From Candidatus Paceibacterota bacterium (GTDB lineage Bacteria > Verrucomicrobiota > Verrucomicrobiia > Limisphaerales > UBA8199), in the NCBI GenBank assembly GCA_035452965.1, contig DAOTCE010000006.1, positions 1 through 64,000 on the forward strand: a DNA stretch of 64,000 nucleotides. The letters are read 5' to 3'. How positions within the stretch are numbered: position 1 is the first letter of the stretch; each line of letters begins with the position of its first letter. Below are positions 1 through 8,224 of the stretch, piece by piece. The notes under the pieces are model-generated. The model worked only from the letters and a program-made list of their open reading frames with translations, did not search any database and was not told the DNA's origin. Both the position numbers and the translations under genes were made by a program.

Positions 1-150
1 GGCAGCTCCAGCTTCGCGGCGGGCTGCCGATTTTGTTTTCTTGGTGGAGCTGGCCGCATTCGGCAAAAACTCGCCCTTGACCTGGAGCCATTCGGCCAGC
101 GTCAGCTCGACCGCGTAACTCCGCTTGGTGACTGAGTTAGCCGCCCTCAT
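1..150 (-). CDS. Partial hypothetical protein (5' end only)
   Basis: An open frame of 50 codons runs off the left edge of the window. It begins with ATG at 150-148 and reads MRAANSVTKRSYAVELTLAE and onwards, ending in a Lys/Ala-rich stretch (KKTKSAARREAGA). Its start overlaps the stop codon of the preceding HTH gene by one base (TAATG), which is typical of translational coupling in an operon. No family is recognised. The position directly after an excisionase-like gene suggests a gene of an integrated element, but that is inference. It is too short for the rest of the protein to be predicted. Confidence 0.55.
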   Translation of the reverse strand, partial: MRAANSVTKRSYAVELTLAEWLQVKGEFLPNAASSTKKTKSAARREAGAA

Positions 151-392
151 TACTTGCTCCGTTTCGGCTGGCCTTTGAAAGACTCCATGATGACCTTCCT
201 AACGGCCTCAGGGTCGAAGTAAATAAGATGCCCCAACTTGACATAGGGTATTTTGCCTTCCTCCCTCAGTCTCGTAATGAACCGCTCCGATGGAGCCGTC
301 TCAGCGTCCTGCCATAAATCGTGAATCAATCCGGCAGTGTCTACCAGGGTGCTCATAAACTGTTTCTGTCTTTTTTTGTCTGTGGCTTGCAT
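150..392 (-). CDS. Excisionase-like helix-turn-helix protein
   Basis: An 80-residue protein. The second half, RLREEGKIPYVKLGHLIYFD followed by PEAVRKVI, has the layout of the HTH_17/excisionase family: a recognition helix, then the 'y.klGr.iyfdpeavrkv' wing that in such proteins contacts DNA. The start MQATDKK is chosen because AGGA lies 9 bases upstream and the longer frame extends into the divergent gene. MSTLVD at 356 is an alternative start. Family members act as excisionases or small regulators of integrated elements. It is coupled to the partial gene at 1-150 and divergent from the gene starting near 425. Role as an Xis or element regulator is inferred from family and position. Confidence 0.75.
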   Translation of the reverse strand: MQATDKKRQKQFMSTLVDTAGLIHDLWQDAETAPSERFITRLREEGKIPYVKLGHLIYFDPEAVRKVIMESFKGQPKRSK

Positions 393-424
393 GTGCTTAC
401 GTCCTATGGTAATCTGTGACAGAT

Positions 425-1204
425 ATGTCCCAAACTCGGCATGGCTCAGTAGGCAGGCCCCCAAAGGCGGGGAGTGTGGGCGCCGGCATGGCCAAGCGCG
501 AAGTGGCTGAGTTCGGGGAGATATTCCAGTGGTTCTATAAACTCCCCCCCGATGACCCACGATTGGCTTGGCGTATCCCGTTCGCAAAGGTAGTGCGGGG
601 GCTGCAATCCATCGGAGGCATTGCCGAGCTGGCCAGGGTGAACCGCAAGACGGTTTATCGGCGGAAGCTGAAGCCCGGAAGTTTAGAAGCCTTCGTGTTC
701 GTTCTAGACCGCTGGCAGGGAACACCTCGTCCGCTGGTGCGTCACAAATCTACGGAGCACGCTCTCAACCTAAACCCCACGCTGGTAAAGCTGCTCGACT
801 GGATCGCTTATGCGAAAGCCAATGACGGCGAGGTCGTCCGCACCTGGCATGATGAACAGGCCAAGCAAAAGAAGTGGCGGCGAAAGCGCCGGGAGCACCT
901 TTGGGTTAATCCGCAGAAGATGACCAGGGAGAAGAGGGCTGAGTTCGCGGCTCGCAAAAAGGCCGGGACGGTGTTTGTCTACAAGCCGCAAGGTCGCATC
1001 ACAGTGGCGATGCTATGCACCAGACTGCAATGGTACCGTCGCAAGTTCTATCGGTGGAGAGATTCCCTGACATTTCACGAGCGCAAGCTCTTGGAAGCCG
1101 CTCTTGAATATCGGAAGGGCAGACGCTCGGCCGGCGTCTGGGAAACCGACAAACACGAAGTTTTGGACTGGGTTTTATATGGGGCACCTGAGGAAACCCA
1201 ATAA
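425..1204 (+). CDS. Hypothetical basic protein, possible element-encoded DNA-binding protein
   Basis: About 259 residues, with no family recognised. An N-terminal segment (LQSIGGIAELARVNRKTVYR) looks like a helix-turn-helix: a helix, a turn at 'ARVN', then a recognition helix 'RKTVYRRKL'. The middle is very rich in Lys/Arg (KQKKWRRKRREHLW) and the C-terminal third is Arg/Trp/Tyr-rich. The start is uncertain: a GTG at 416, ATG at 425 and ATG at 488 (MAKREVAEFGE) are all in frame and none has a good ribosome site; 488 would leave a roomier divergent promoter region. It lies next to an excisionase-like gene and ends just before a truncated glycosidase gene, so it probably belongs to an inserted element. 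Confidence 0.6.
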   Translation: MSQTRHGSVGRPPKAGSVGAGMAKREVAEFGEIFQWFYKLPPDDPRLAWRIPFAKVVRGLQSIGGIAELARVNRKTVYRRKLKPGSLEAFVFVLDRWQGTPRPLVRHKSTEHALNLNPTLVKLLDWIAYAKANDGEVVRTWHDEQAKQKKWRRKRREHLWVNPQKMTREKRAEFAARKKAGTVFVYKPQGRITVAMLCTRLQWYRRKFYRWRDSLTFHERKLLEAALEYRKGRRSAGVWETDKHEVLDWVLYGAPEETQ

Positions 1205-1249
1205 ATACAGGGGTTTTAAGCGTTTGGCGATAAAGTAAATATTATTAGT

Positions 1250-1453
1250 TTGGTGTGGCTGCCTGCCGAATACGTCTTCTACGTGGATGGCCAGGAGATC
1301 TGGCGCACTTCAGCGGGCGGCGTCTCCCAGGTGCCAGAATTCATCAAGCTGACGGAGGAAATTGGCGCCTGGGGGGGAGATATTCGCAAGGCCAAATTGC
1401 CGGATTATTTTGAGGTGGATTACGTCCGCGTCTATGAAGCCAAGCCTGAGTAG
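1250..1453 (+). pseudogene. 3' remnant of a GH16 family glycoside hydrolase gene
   Basis: The 67-residue frame encodes LPAEYVFYVDGQEIWRT, then SQVPEFIKLTEEIGAW and LPDYFEVDYVRVYE. This is the final strand set of GH16 enzymes (laminarinase/beta-glucanase type): the 'Y.fYvDG' strand, the 'vp.yikLs.Ei..W.G' segment and the terminal 'dyFyVDYVRVY'. The catalytic E-x-D-x-x-E region would lie about 100 residues upstream and is missing. The first recognisable codon follows an AT-rich stretch (1205-1250) after the unknown gene, so the 5' part was removed or displaced. The TTG at 1250 is probably not a real start. Confidence 0.8.
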
Positions 1454-1473
1454 TCGACCAAGCAAGATTGTAG

Positions 1474-1765
1474 CCGGGGCATTCCCACCAGAGCCTGCTT
1501 GAAATCGTAGAGCAGGACCGACCGAACCTGGTCCGGGTGATTTCGCAAGTGCTCGCCAGCTTCGGCATCAACGTCGAGATTTGAAACCCAGGGTGCCAGT
1601 GCCACCATGACTGGCGAAACCCTCTTCACGGCGCGAGCCCGTCTCAACCTGCCCGAATCGTGCAATACTGCGGAGGTGTGGCAGCAACTTGAGCAAAGTG
1701 CTGATGACCTCATCGCGGAAATCCTCCGGGCCGAGTTGCGGAGCAGGCTTCAGCAAGCTGAATGA
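1474..1765 (+). pseudogene. Frameshifted ACT-domain (GcvR-like) gene remnant
   Basis: Two adjoining frames make one ACT domain. Frame one, after a stop at 1471, reads HQSLLEIVEQDRPNLVRVIS then QVLASFGINVEI and stops at 1582. The next frame continues ETQGASATMTGETLFTARAR then LNLPES and stops at 1763. This matches the second half of two-ACT regulators of the glycine-cleavage repressor type, where 'DRPG.v..i..vLa..g.NIe' is followed by 'tGe.LF.arar..lP'. One extra T in the TTT at 1580-1582 explains the shift. The first ACT domain is absent. Either a decayed gene or a sequencing error in an already truncated gene. Confidence 0.65.
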
Positions 1766-1797
1766 GCGCTCGGCCACCGCACCCTGCCTCCTGCCAT

Positions 1798-3576
1798 TCA
1801 CTCAGCCCGGATCCACGGTGAATAGGCGCGCGGCCCGAAATACTGGTAACCCTTGCCCTCGTTAGTCGTACCGCTAACCATGCTGTGAATGAACCCGTTT
1901 CGTTCCACCTGCACCGTGTGAAAGATCCTCTTCTCCGGATTCTCCTTCAGGAGAAACCGGATGCGCCCATCGAGAGCGGTGAATCTCTGGAACTCGGCAT
2001 TGGTTTGGGTAGTGAACTTGAAATGCTCAGCTAGATCGTCCCGCATTGCGTGGCTCTTGCCCCAAGTGCCGCCCGTCGCGCTCACGAATGACTTCCCGTT
2101 GAGGAGCGCGACCGCGTCGTTGTAAGCGAGGACACAAAGGTAGCGCTGGCCCGCGGAAGCCAACCACTTCACGAGCTTATCACTATGGCCCATGGCGCGG
2201 TCATAGGCGTAGTTGCTGTCAAGGAAGGCAATGCGAACTACATCGTCGGGAATTGTGTCTACCGCATTGAGATAACCGAAGATGAAGCTGCCGCCGCCGC
2301 TGTGAGCGCTCAGGACGGTCTGCACTTCGCGGGTGGGAAAGAGTTTCCTCACTGTGGCGATGATGTCCGGGATCAGCTTGTCGCCGTGTTTCTTTCGCCA
2401 CGCAGGCCAACTCTTCGACTCGGCTTCCAGATACGCGACGACGACGACCTGGTCCTTGATAAGGTCGCGCAGGAAGCGGGTTTGGGCTGCGATGTGTTGA
2501 ATGTCGTAATGCCAATCATCCCCGGGCTTCATGATTCTGCCGGCGGTCTGCTCGGTAGTGTTGCCGTTGGGTAGGGCGTAAAAGACCAACAACATCTGCT
2601 TGCCCGGCGAGAAAGCCGACTGCCCAGGCGTATTTACGCGGACTTTGACTTCCGGGGCGAAAGTAAACGACGTGATGCGCTCATTGAATTCCGGATTCTC
2701 GATGAGCTTACTCACGCTGGCAGCGCTGACGGTGGCTTGGAGTGGAGGCAAGGCATTGGTGGGATAGCGAGGACTAGGAATTGGACCTTCGTCGCTCAAC
2801 AGGCCAGCCAAAGCAGAGTCGGCAAGCACTTCGGCGACGGTCTTGGTGGCACCATTGACCATCATCCCCTGTTGTACGAAGCGGATGCATTGGCTGTAAT
2901 CAACCCACGAGGCGATATGTTTCAGGTAGAGGGGCTGGATGGGTACACCGTTAGTCTGGTGCCAGCCGTAGATAGCCACCTTGCCTGGGGAGGACGCCAG
3001 CTTCGGGGTGAGCACCACGTCTTTTTGGTGCCCGGCGACCAGCGCGCCAAGCGGGTGCGCGGGCAACTTCTCCGCCCGCTGGGCCTGAACGATTTCATTG
3101 TGTTTGCCGAACACCGCGACGGTAGTCATCGCCGGACTGGGCGGGATCGGCGATGGTGCCAGCTTCACCTCGGCGGCAACGTAAATCTGGTTCACCATCT
3201 TCGGTGTTGGGAGAGAACAGTGCACCACATCGGCGATTCGCTGGGCTGTGTTTGGCGAGATCGGCATGAGGAAGTAGTCCTTGTCAGATCCAATGGCGAG
3301 GTAATCCGGCGTGGCGTAAAACGTCCCGCTGTTTGTCTTGCCGTCGGTGACGCTAGTAGCCGCCACGGGACACAGCTTGCGCAAGAAAGCGGGAACATTC
3401 CCGGCAGTAATCTGCGCAAAGACTTCCTCTTCACGTTCAGCCAAGTTGAGTGGGGTAATGCGCCTGGCGAATTCGGTGCCGGTCGGGGCTTTCGCAGGGC
3501 GCGGAGGGAGGCTCAGAGTCTGCGCATAAAGGGAGCTGCAAAGCAGAACAACTCCCAATCCAAACTCGTTGCTCAT
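1798..3576 (-). CDS. Secreted alpha/beta-hydrolase-like protein
   Basis: A protein of 592 residues from MSNEFGLGVVLLCSSLYAQT, a short signal peptide; an in-frame extension to 3777 runs through the end of metG and is rejected. Residues ~30-280 form a region with no recognised family. Residues ~300-590 look like an alpha/beta hydrolase: VFYALPNGNTTEQTAG early in the fold, then the nucleophile elbow SAHSGGGS with Ser426, and later FLDSNYAYDRA. A His near the C-terminus (FIHSMV) could complete a triad. The start lies 23 bp after the metG stop, so it is probably co-transcribed with metG. Substrate unknown. Confidence 0.75.
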   Translation of the reverse strand: MSNEFGLGVVLLCSSLYAQTLSLPPRPAKAPTGTEFARRITPLNLAEREEEVFAQITAGNVPAFLRKLCPVAATSVTDGKTNSGTFYATPDYLAIGSDKDYFLMPISPNTAQRIADVVHCSLPTPKMVNQIYVAAEVKLAPSPIPPSPAMTTVAVFGKHNEIVQAQRAEKLPAHPLGALVAGHQKDVVLTPKLASSPGKVAIYGWHQTNGVPIQPLYLKHIASWVDYSQCIRFVQQGMMVNGATKTVAEVLADSALAGLLSDEGPIPSPRYPTNALPPLQATVSAASVSKLIENPEFNERITSFTFAPEVKVRVNTPGQSAFSPGKQMLLVFYALPNGNTTEQTAGRIMKPGDDWHYDIQHIAAQTRFLRDLIKDQVVVVAYLEAESKSWPAWRKKHGDKLIPDIIATVRKLFPTREVQTVLSAHSGGGSFIFGYLNAVDTIPDDVVRIAFLDSNYAYDRAMGHSDKLVKWLASAGQRYLCVLAYNDAVALLNGKSFVSATGGTWGKSHAMRDDLAEHFKFTTQTNAEFQRFTALDGRIRFLLKENPEKRIFHTVQVERNGFIHSMVSGTTNEGKGYQYFGPRAYSPWIRAE

Positions 3577-3599
3577 GGTGACACAGCGCACAGAATGCC

Positions 3600-5156
3600 T
3601 CAGGACTCCTTGCGCGGAAACAGAGGGGCGGGGGTGCCGATCGCGTGACCGCCCGCCAATCCGCCCCAGCGAGCTTCCGAGTCCTTGTCGGGTGAGCCGG
3701 CCAGGCCAAGCTGCGCGTAGATCTTGGACGCTGTCCCCGGCAGGAACGGCCAAAGCAGCACTGCTAGTATCCGACAAATTTCCGCCAAGTTATACAATAC
3801 CTCATCGAGGCGAGCAGCTTTGGACTGGTCTTTGGCCAGCTTGAACGGCGCGGTGTGGTCCACATACTGATTGGCCCTCGTCACCAGCGACCAGATCGCC
3901 TGTAGCGCGCCCTGGAGTTGGTTCTGCGCCAACAGGCGGCGCGTTTCTGCAATCGCCTGCTCTGCTTCCAAGGCCAGTTCGTTCGAAACCTTGGGCACCA
4001 CACCACTGCGGTATCGTTTGAGCATCGAAAGGGAGCGATTCACCAGGTTGCCCAGCCCGTTGGCCAATTCCGACGAGTAGCGCGCCTTGAAGCCAGCTTC
4101 CGTCCAATTCCCGTCTGGGCCGATGTCCAGCTCTCGGAGCACATAGAACCGGAACGCATCGACGCCCCACTCGTCAATGACGGCAACCGGATCAACGACA
4201 TTGCCGGTGCTCTTGCTCATACGCTGCCCGTCTTTCTGCCACCAACCATGCGCGAGCACCTGTTTCGGCAACGGCGCGCCCATCGCCTTGAGCATGATCG
4301 GCCAATAGACGCTGTGGAACTTGACGATGTCCTTGCCGATGAGGTGGATGTCGGCAGGCCATACCCTCCATTGAAGGTTTTGGGCTGAGGCTTGACGACG
4401 CAGTGATGCGGGTACGCCGGGGTCGCCCTGGGCAGCGGGGATGGTGATGTAGTTGGAGAGGGCGTCAAACCACACGTAGGTGACGTAGTCCGGATCAAAT
4501 GGCAACGGGATACCCCAGTTCAAGCGAGAGGCCGGGCGGCTGATGCAGAGGTCCTCCAGCACGTTGTTCTTGAGGAAGCCCAGCACCTCGTTCCGGCGCT
4601 GGGCCGGAGCTATGAAAGACGGATTCCGCTCGATATGCTCGATCAGCCACTGTTGATGGTCTTTGAGCCTGAAATAGTAATTCTCCTCCTCAAGCTCAAT
4701 GACTTCCCCCCAGGACGGATCGAACGTGCCGTCCGGCAGGCGGTCTTTGTGGGTCAGGAAAGTCTCTTGGCGGGTCGAGTAAAAGCCGCGATAGACCTCC
4801 TTGTAGAAGTGCCCCTCGGCATGAAGCTTGGCCAGAATCGCCTGTACGACCTCCTTATGGCGCAATTCGGTGGTGCGGACGAAGTCGTCGTTGGTCAAAT
4901 CCAGCTTCGCGGCAAAGGCCTTCCAGACCTCCGCCAGCCCATCGCAGTAAGCTTGCGGGGTCTTGCCTTCTGTTACTGCCGCCTGTTGGACCTTTTGGCC
5001 GTGCTCATCCAGGCCGGTCAGGAAAAACGTCTCCTGCCCCAAGCTCCGATGCGCCCGCGCAATGACATCCGCGACCACCTTTTCGTAAGCATGGCCGAGA
5101 TGCGGGTGCCCGTTGACGTAGTCAATGGCGGTCGTGATGTAAAAGCATTTGCTCAT
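3600..5156 (-). CDS. metG: Methionyl-tRNA synthetase
   Basis: Charges tRNA-Met with methionine in the cytoplasm, a class I aminoacyl-tRNA synthetase. The 518-residue protein has the HIGH-type motif HPHLGH at 17-22 and the KMSKS-type motif RMSKS at 312-316, with the family signature GLDEHGQK at 48-55. The connective peptide has STRQE and no Cys pairs, so this is the zinc-free short form; the C-terminal tRNA-binding extension is also missing. The frame ends in PLFPRKES. It lies upstream of the secreted hydrolase at 1798-3576 with a 23 bp gap, an unusual partner for a synthetase. Confidence 0.97.
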   Translation of the reverse strand: MSKCFYITTAIDYVNGHPHLGHAYEKVVADVIARAHRSLGQETFFLTGLDEHGQKVQQAAVTEGKTPQAYCDGLAEVWKAFAAKLDLTNDDFVRTTELRHKEVVQAILAKLHAEGHFYKEVYRGFYSTRQETFLTHKDRLPDGTFDPSWGEVIELEEENYYFRLKDHQQWLIEHIERNPSFIAPAQRRNEVLGFLKNNVLEDLCISRPASRLNWGIPLPFDPDYVTYVWFDALSNYITIPAAQGDPGVPASLRRQASAQNLQWRVWPADIHLIGKDIVKFHSVYWPIMLKAMGAPLPKQVLAHGWWQKDGQRMSKSTGNVVDPVAVIDEWGVDAFRFYVLRELDIGPDGNWTEAGFKARYSSELANGLGNLVNRSLSMLKRYRSGVVPKVSNELALEAEQAIAETRRLLAQNQLQGALQAIWSLVTRANQYVDHTAPFKLAKDQSKAARLDEVLYNLAEICRILAVLLWPFLPGTASKIYAQLGLAGSPDKDSEARWGGLAGGHAIGTPAPLFPRKES

Positions 5157-5291
5157 CCGCTTCTACTTTGAAGGAGAGGAGCTTCCTTGGCAACTGCTTC
5201 AAGCGTTAAGGCTTGAGACAGTGATTCGAATCCTGCGCGCGGTGGGCCATTACTGGCTGGAGGGGCGTGGGATTACGCGCTTTTGCGGCCG

Positions 5292-6353
5292 TCATTGCTT
5301 TAGGTGCCGATCCAGGAATTCTTCTGCAGCAGCGCGGCCCTCGGGTGCGTAGAAATGTCCCTGGCGGTGGTTTAGCCAGCCAATGCTTCCTGGCGCCCCC
5401 AACAGTTCATAAACAGGCTGCACAGCTTGGATGAATGTCCAACTCCGGTCATTGTCCGCAGAATCTCCGGCGAGCAGGAGAAAGGCCCGGGGCGCAATCA
5501 GAGCGAGCACCTCGTGGTTCTCCCGACCGAATCTTGGGTGCTTGATCTTGGAGCCGAGGTACCACGGTGCCTCCCAATTGCTGAATTCCAACCCTATGCC
5601 CCCCTCGCTTGAGACCCCCGTACGGTAGCGGTCGTCAAAAGCCATCGCATACAGCACTTGCTTGCCGCCAAGCGAATGACCGAGGCAGCCGATCCGTTTG
5701 CCATCCACGCTCGGCAGCGACTCCAGGAAGTCCACTGCGCGTATTGCATCCCAGACCATCCGGGTCATGCCGGTCCAATTGGGGTGCCGGGCGAGGACGC
5801 GCGCCGCGTTGCCGGTCCAGCCCGCTCCTTCCGTCTCGATGTAGTTGCGCGGGCACCATACGATATAGCCGCGCTTGACGAATTGCAGGCCGTGCCACTT
5901 CTCTCGGGAATACTCCGGAGCTAAGCCCGCCACACCCTTAGCATGCAACGGAGTTGTCGGATGGAAGACAACGATAGCTGGCAACTTCCCTTTTGCCTCC
6001 CCAGGTGTCAGCAAGTAACCGTCTGTGAACAACCCTTCCTCAACCTGATACCTGACAAGCTGCCGGGCAATCCCACTCAGATCTTCTGTACTGAGCACCT
6101 CAGTGTTAAGCGGTGCCTTATGATTCGGGAACTGACCCAAGACGCCCTGCCACTGTTCCTTCAAACGCGCGCGCTGGTTGAGCCAAGCTTGCTTCGAAGC
6201 TATCCCCTGTCCCGCAGCGCCCACCAGCAGACTAGGTAACTGTGGGGCATTCGTCGGCATGCGCGGAGGCGGAGTATGCAACTGCAGCCCGGCTGCCAGG
6301 ACTTCTAAGCTCGCAAAGCCCAGCACGAACGCTCCAGCTATCACTCGAATCAT
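5292..6353 (-). CDS. Secreted alpha/beta hydrolase (dienelactone hydrolase/acetyl esterase-like)
   Basis: A 353-residue protein with a signal peptide (MIRVIAGAFVLGFASLEVLA). The core is an alpha/beta hydrolase: IVVFHPTTP forms the first strand and loop, GHSLGGK at 225-231 is the nucleophile elbow (Ser227), and RQGHFYAPEG near the C-terminus supplies the likely catalytic His. Proteins of this shape are often acetyl xylan or related carbohydrate esterases, but no substrate can be read here. The start is unsure: GGGAGG abuts the ATG at 6353, so a GTG at codon 4 or the ATG at 6368 may be used instead. Two perfect inverted repeats lie 55-91 bp upstream. Confidence 0.8.
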   Translation of the reverse strand: MIRVIAGAFVLGFASLEVLAAGLQLHTPPPRMPTNAPQLPSLLVGAAGQGIASKQAWLNQRARLKEQWQGVLGQFPNHKAPLNTEVLSTEDLSGIARQLVRYQVEEGLFTDGYLLTPGEAKGKLPAIVVFHPTTPLHAKGVAGLAPEYSREKWHGLQFVKRGYIVWCPRNYIETEGAGWTGNAARVLARHPNWTGMTRMVWDAIRAVDFLESLPSVDGKRIGCLGHSLGGKQVLYAMAFDDRYRTGVSSEGGIGLEFSNWEAPWYLGSKIKHPRFGRENHEVLALIAPRAFLLLAGDSADNDRSWTFIQAVQPVYELLGAPGSIGWLNHRQGHFYAPEGRAAAEEFLDRHLKQ

Positions 6354-6723
6354 CCTCCCATTGTGCATCCAGAAGCAGAATAAGTTCAAGGAGACGTGAC
6401 AACCGGTATCAGGACGTCCTGATCTTGGCGTTATGCAATAACGCAGTGAATTCCAAGCGGAGCTGTGCGGCGATCGATTCTGCGCTTCTAGTGGGGCATT
6501 GTACGCCTGATTCAGAATCCGCCACCGCAGAGCGCTGGTTGGTGGCAAACGCCACCCGCCCCACGGCAGCGAGAATAGCTTCACCCCGCCAGACAGAGTC
6601 GGCAAGTCAGACGTAACGCCCCGTTTTTGCGCTCCACCTGCTATTTAGCGCCGCGACTTGTCAAGCAACGGGACAGTCAGTGAAGCCGCCTACAAGGATG
6701 ATGTAGTCGCGTTCCCCCACCCT
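6354..6723. other. Gene-free interval between glnA and the hydrolase gene
   Basis: No convincing gene is seen in either strand. The part nearer the hydrolase start contains two separate inverted repeats (6408-6423 and 6428-6444). Downstream of glnA there is no clear hairpin with a T-run. Confidence 0.5.
6408..6444. promoter_or_regulatory. Two adjacent perfect inverted repeats, possible operator
   Basis: ATCAGGACGTCCTGAT at 6408-6423 is a perfect 16 bp palindrome. Four bases later GCGTTAT-GCA-ATAACGC at 6428-6444 is a second perfect inverted repeat with a 3-base spacer. They sit 55-91 bp upstream of the secreted hydrolase on the minus strand, where a regulator site would be expected. No T-run follows on the minus strand, so a terminator is less likely. 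The binding protein is unknown. Confidence 0.4.
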
Positions 6724-8136
6724 TCACACGTCGTAGTAGAGGAAGAACTCATAGGGATGCGGCCGCAACCGCAAGGCATCGTGCTCCTTGCGCTTGGTCG
6801 CAATCCACATGTCGAGGAAGTCCATGGTGAACACATCGCCTTTAAGCAGGAACTCGTAGTCCTTTTGCAGGCAATCCAACGCCTCGCCGAGACTGCCAGC
6901 TACATTGGGAACCTTCCTCAGCTCCTCCGGTGGCAGTTCGTAGATGTTCTTGTCCAAGGGCTCCCCCGGGTCAATCCTGTTGAGGATCCCATCCAAGCCT
7001 GCCATCAGCAATGCGGCAAACGCCAGGTAAGGATTGGCGGCAGGATCTGGCGGCCTGTATTCCAGTCGCTTGGCCTTGGGATCGTCGCTATAGGTGGGGA
7101 TACGAATCGCCGCCGAACGGTTCCGTGAACTGTAAGCCAGGTTCACCGGGGCCTCATAACCTGGAACAAGTCTCTTGTAGCTATTGGTCGTTGGGTTGCA
7201 GAGCGCGCACAGCCCTCGCGCATGCTTCAAGAGTCCTCCAGCATAATAGAGGGCTGTCTTCGAGAGGCCCGCGTATTCGTTGCCTGCGAATAGCGGTTTA
7301 CCTTTCTTCCACAGCGACTGGTGGGTGTGCATTCCCGAGCCATTGTCGCCGAAGAGTGGCTTGGGCATGAAGCAGGCTGTCTTGCCGTGCTTCCGCGCCA
7401 CGTTCTTCACCACGTATTTGTAAACCATCATGGCATCGGCTGCCCGGACCAGTGTATCAAACCGGTAATCTATTTCCGCTTGTCCGGCCGTAGCTACTTC
7501 ATGGTGTTGCCGCTCGATTCGCACCCCCAACTCCTCCATTACCAGGCACATTTCCGTACGAATGTCCTGCTGGGTGTCGGCCGGAGCAACGGGAAAATAA
7601 CCTTCCTTGTGCCGAATCTTGTAACCGGTGTTGGGCATTTCCTCCCGGCCGGTATTCCATACAGCTTCTTCGGAATCAACGCTGTAAAAGGCCCCGCTGC
7701 TCTTGCTGTCGAATTGGACGTTGTCGAATACGAAGAACTCGGCTTCCGGCCCCATATAGGCCGAGTCAGCCACGCCGGTGCTGTTCAGGTATCTCTCGGC
7801 GCGCTGGGCAATACCCCGTGGGTCGCGCGTGTAGGCTTCCTTGGTGCCCGTCTCTGCAATGGTGCAGGTAAGGCTCAGGGTTGGCACAGCGCAGAACGTA
7901 TCCATGAACGCCGTTGCCGGGTCGGGCATCGCCAGCATGTCGGAGGCTTCAATGCTCTTCCAACCGCGTATGCTCGATCCGTCGAAACCCAGTCCTTCGG
8001 TGAAGATGTCCTCCGTCAACTCCCTGATGGGACAACTGAAGTGTTGCCAGGTGCCAAAGGTGTCAACGAACTTGATGTCTACCATCTTGGCCCCGTTCTT
8101 GGTCGCTAATTCGATTACGCTCTTGGGTGTACTCAT
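6724..8136 (-). CDS. glnA: Type I glutamine synthetase
   Basis: Makes glutamine from glutamate, ammonia and ATP, the entry step of nitrogen assimilation in the cytoplasm. The 470-residue length fits the GSI-beta type. Seen: FDGSSIRGW at 51-59, the metal and glutamate-binding MGPEAEFFVFD, the ATP-loop-like KPLFGDNGSGMHTHQS at 259-274, and NPTTNSYKRLVPGYEAP at 314-330. Tyr399 in NIYELPPEE corresponds to the adenylylated Tyr of enterobacterial enzymes, so control by an adenylyltransferase is likely. It is the last gene of the glnK-amt-glnA series, 88 bp after amt. Confidence 0.98.
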   Translation of the reverse strand: MSTPKSVIELATKNGAKMVDIKFVDTFGTWQHFSCPIRELTEDIFTEGLGFDGSSIRGWKSIEASDMLAMPDPATAFMDTFCAVPTLSLTCTIAETGTKEAYTRDPRGIAQRAERYLNSTGVADSAYMGPEAEFFVFDNVQFDSKSSGAFYSVDSEEAVWNTGREEMPNTGYKIRHKEGYFPVAPADTQQDIRTEMCLVMEELGVRIERQHHEVATAGQAEIDYRFDTLVRAADAMMVYKYVVKNVARKHGKTACFMPKPLFGDNGSGMHTHQSLWKKGKPLFAGNEYAGLSKTALYYAGGLLKHARGLCALCNPTTNSYKRLVPGYEAPVNLAYSSRNRSAAIRIPTYSDDPKAKRLEYRPPDPAANPYLAFAALLMAGLDGILNRIDPGEPLDKNIYELPPEELRKVPNVAGSLGEALDCLQKDYEFLLKGDVFTMDFLDMWIATKRKEHDALRLRPHPYEFFLYYDV

Positions 8137-8224
8137 ATCTTAGTATGTTTGGTTTGTGCTCCGCTTGAAATCGAGGCGTCGCCGATCGCCCCACCTCGCG
8201 AGCAACCAGCACGGCGCCACGAAA

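Noticed and set aside
5210..5260. tRNA T-loop-like string GATTCGAATCC
   Set aside because: The bases on either side do not form a 5-bp T stem and no acceptor or anticodon arms can be drawn.
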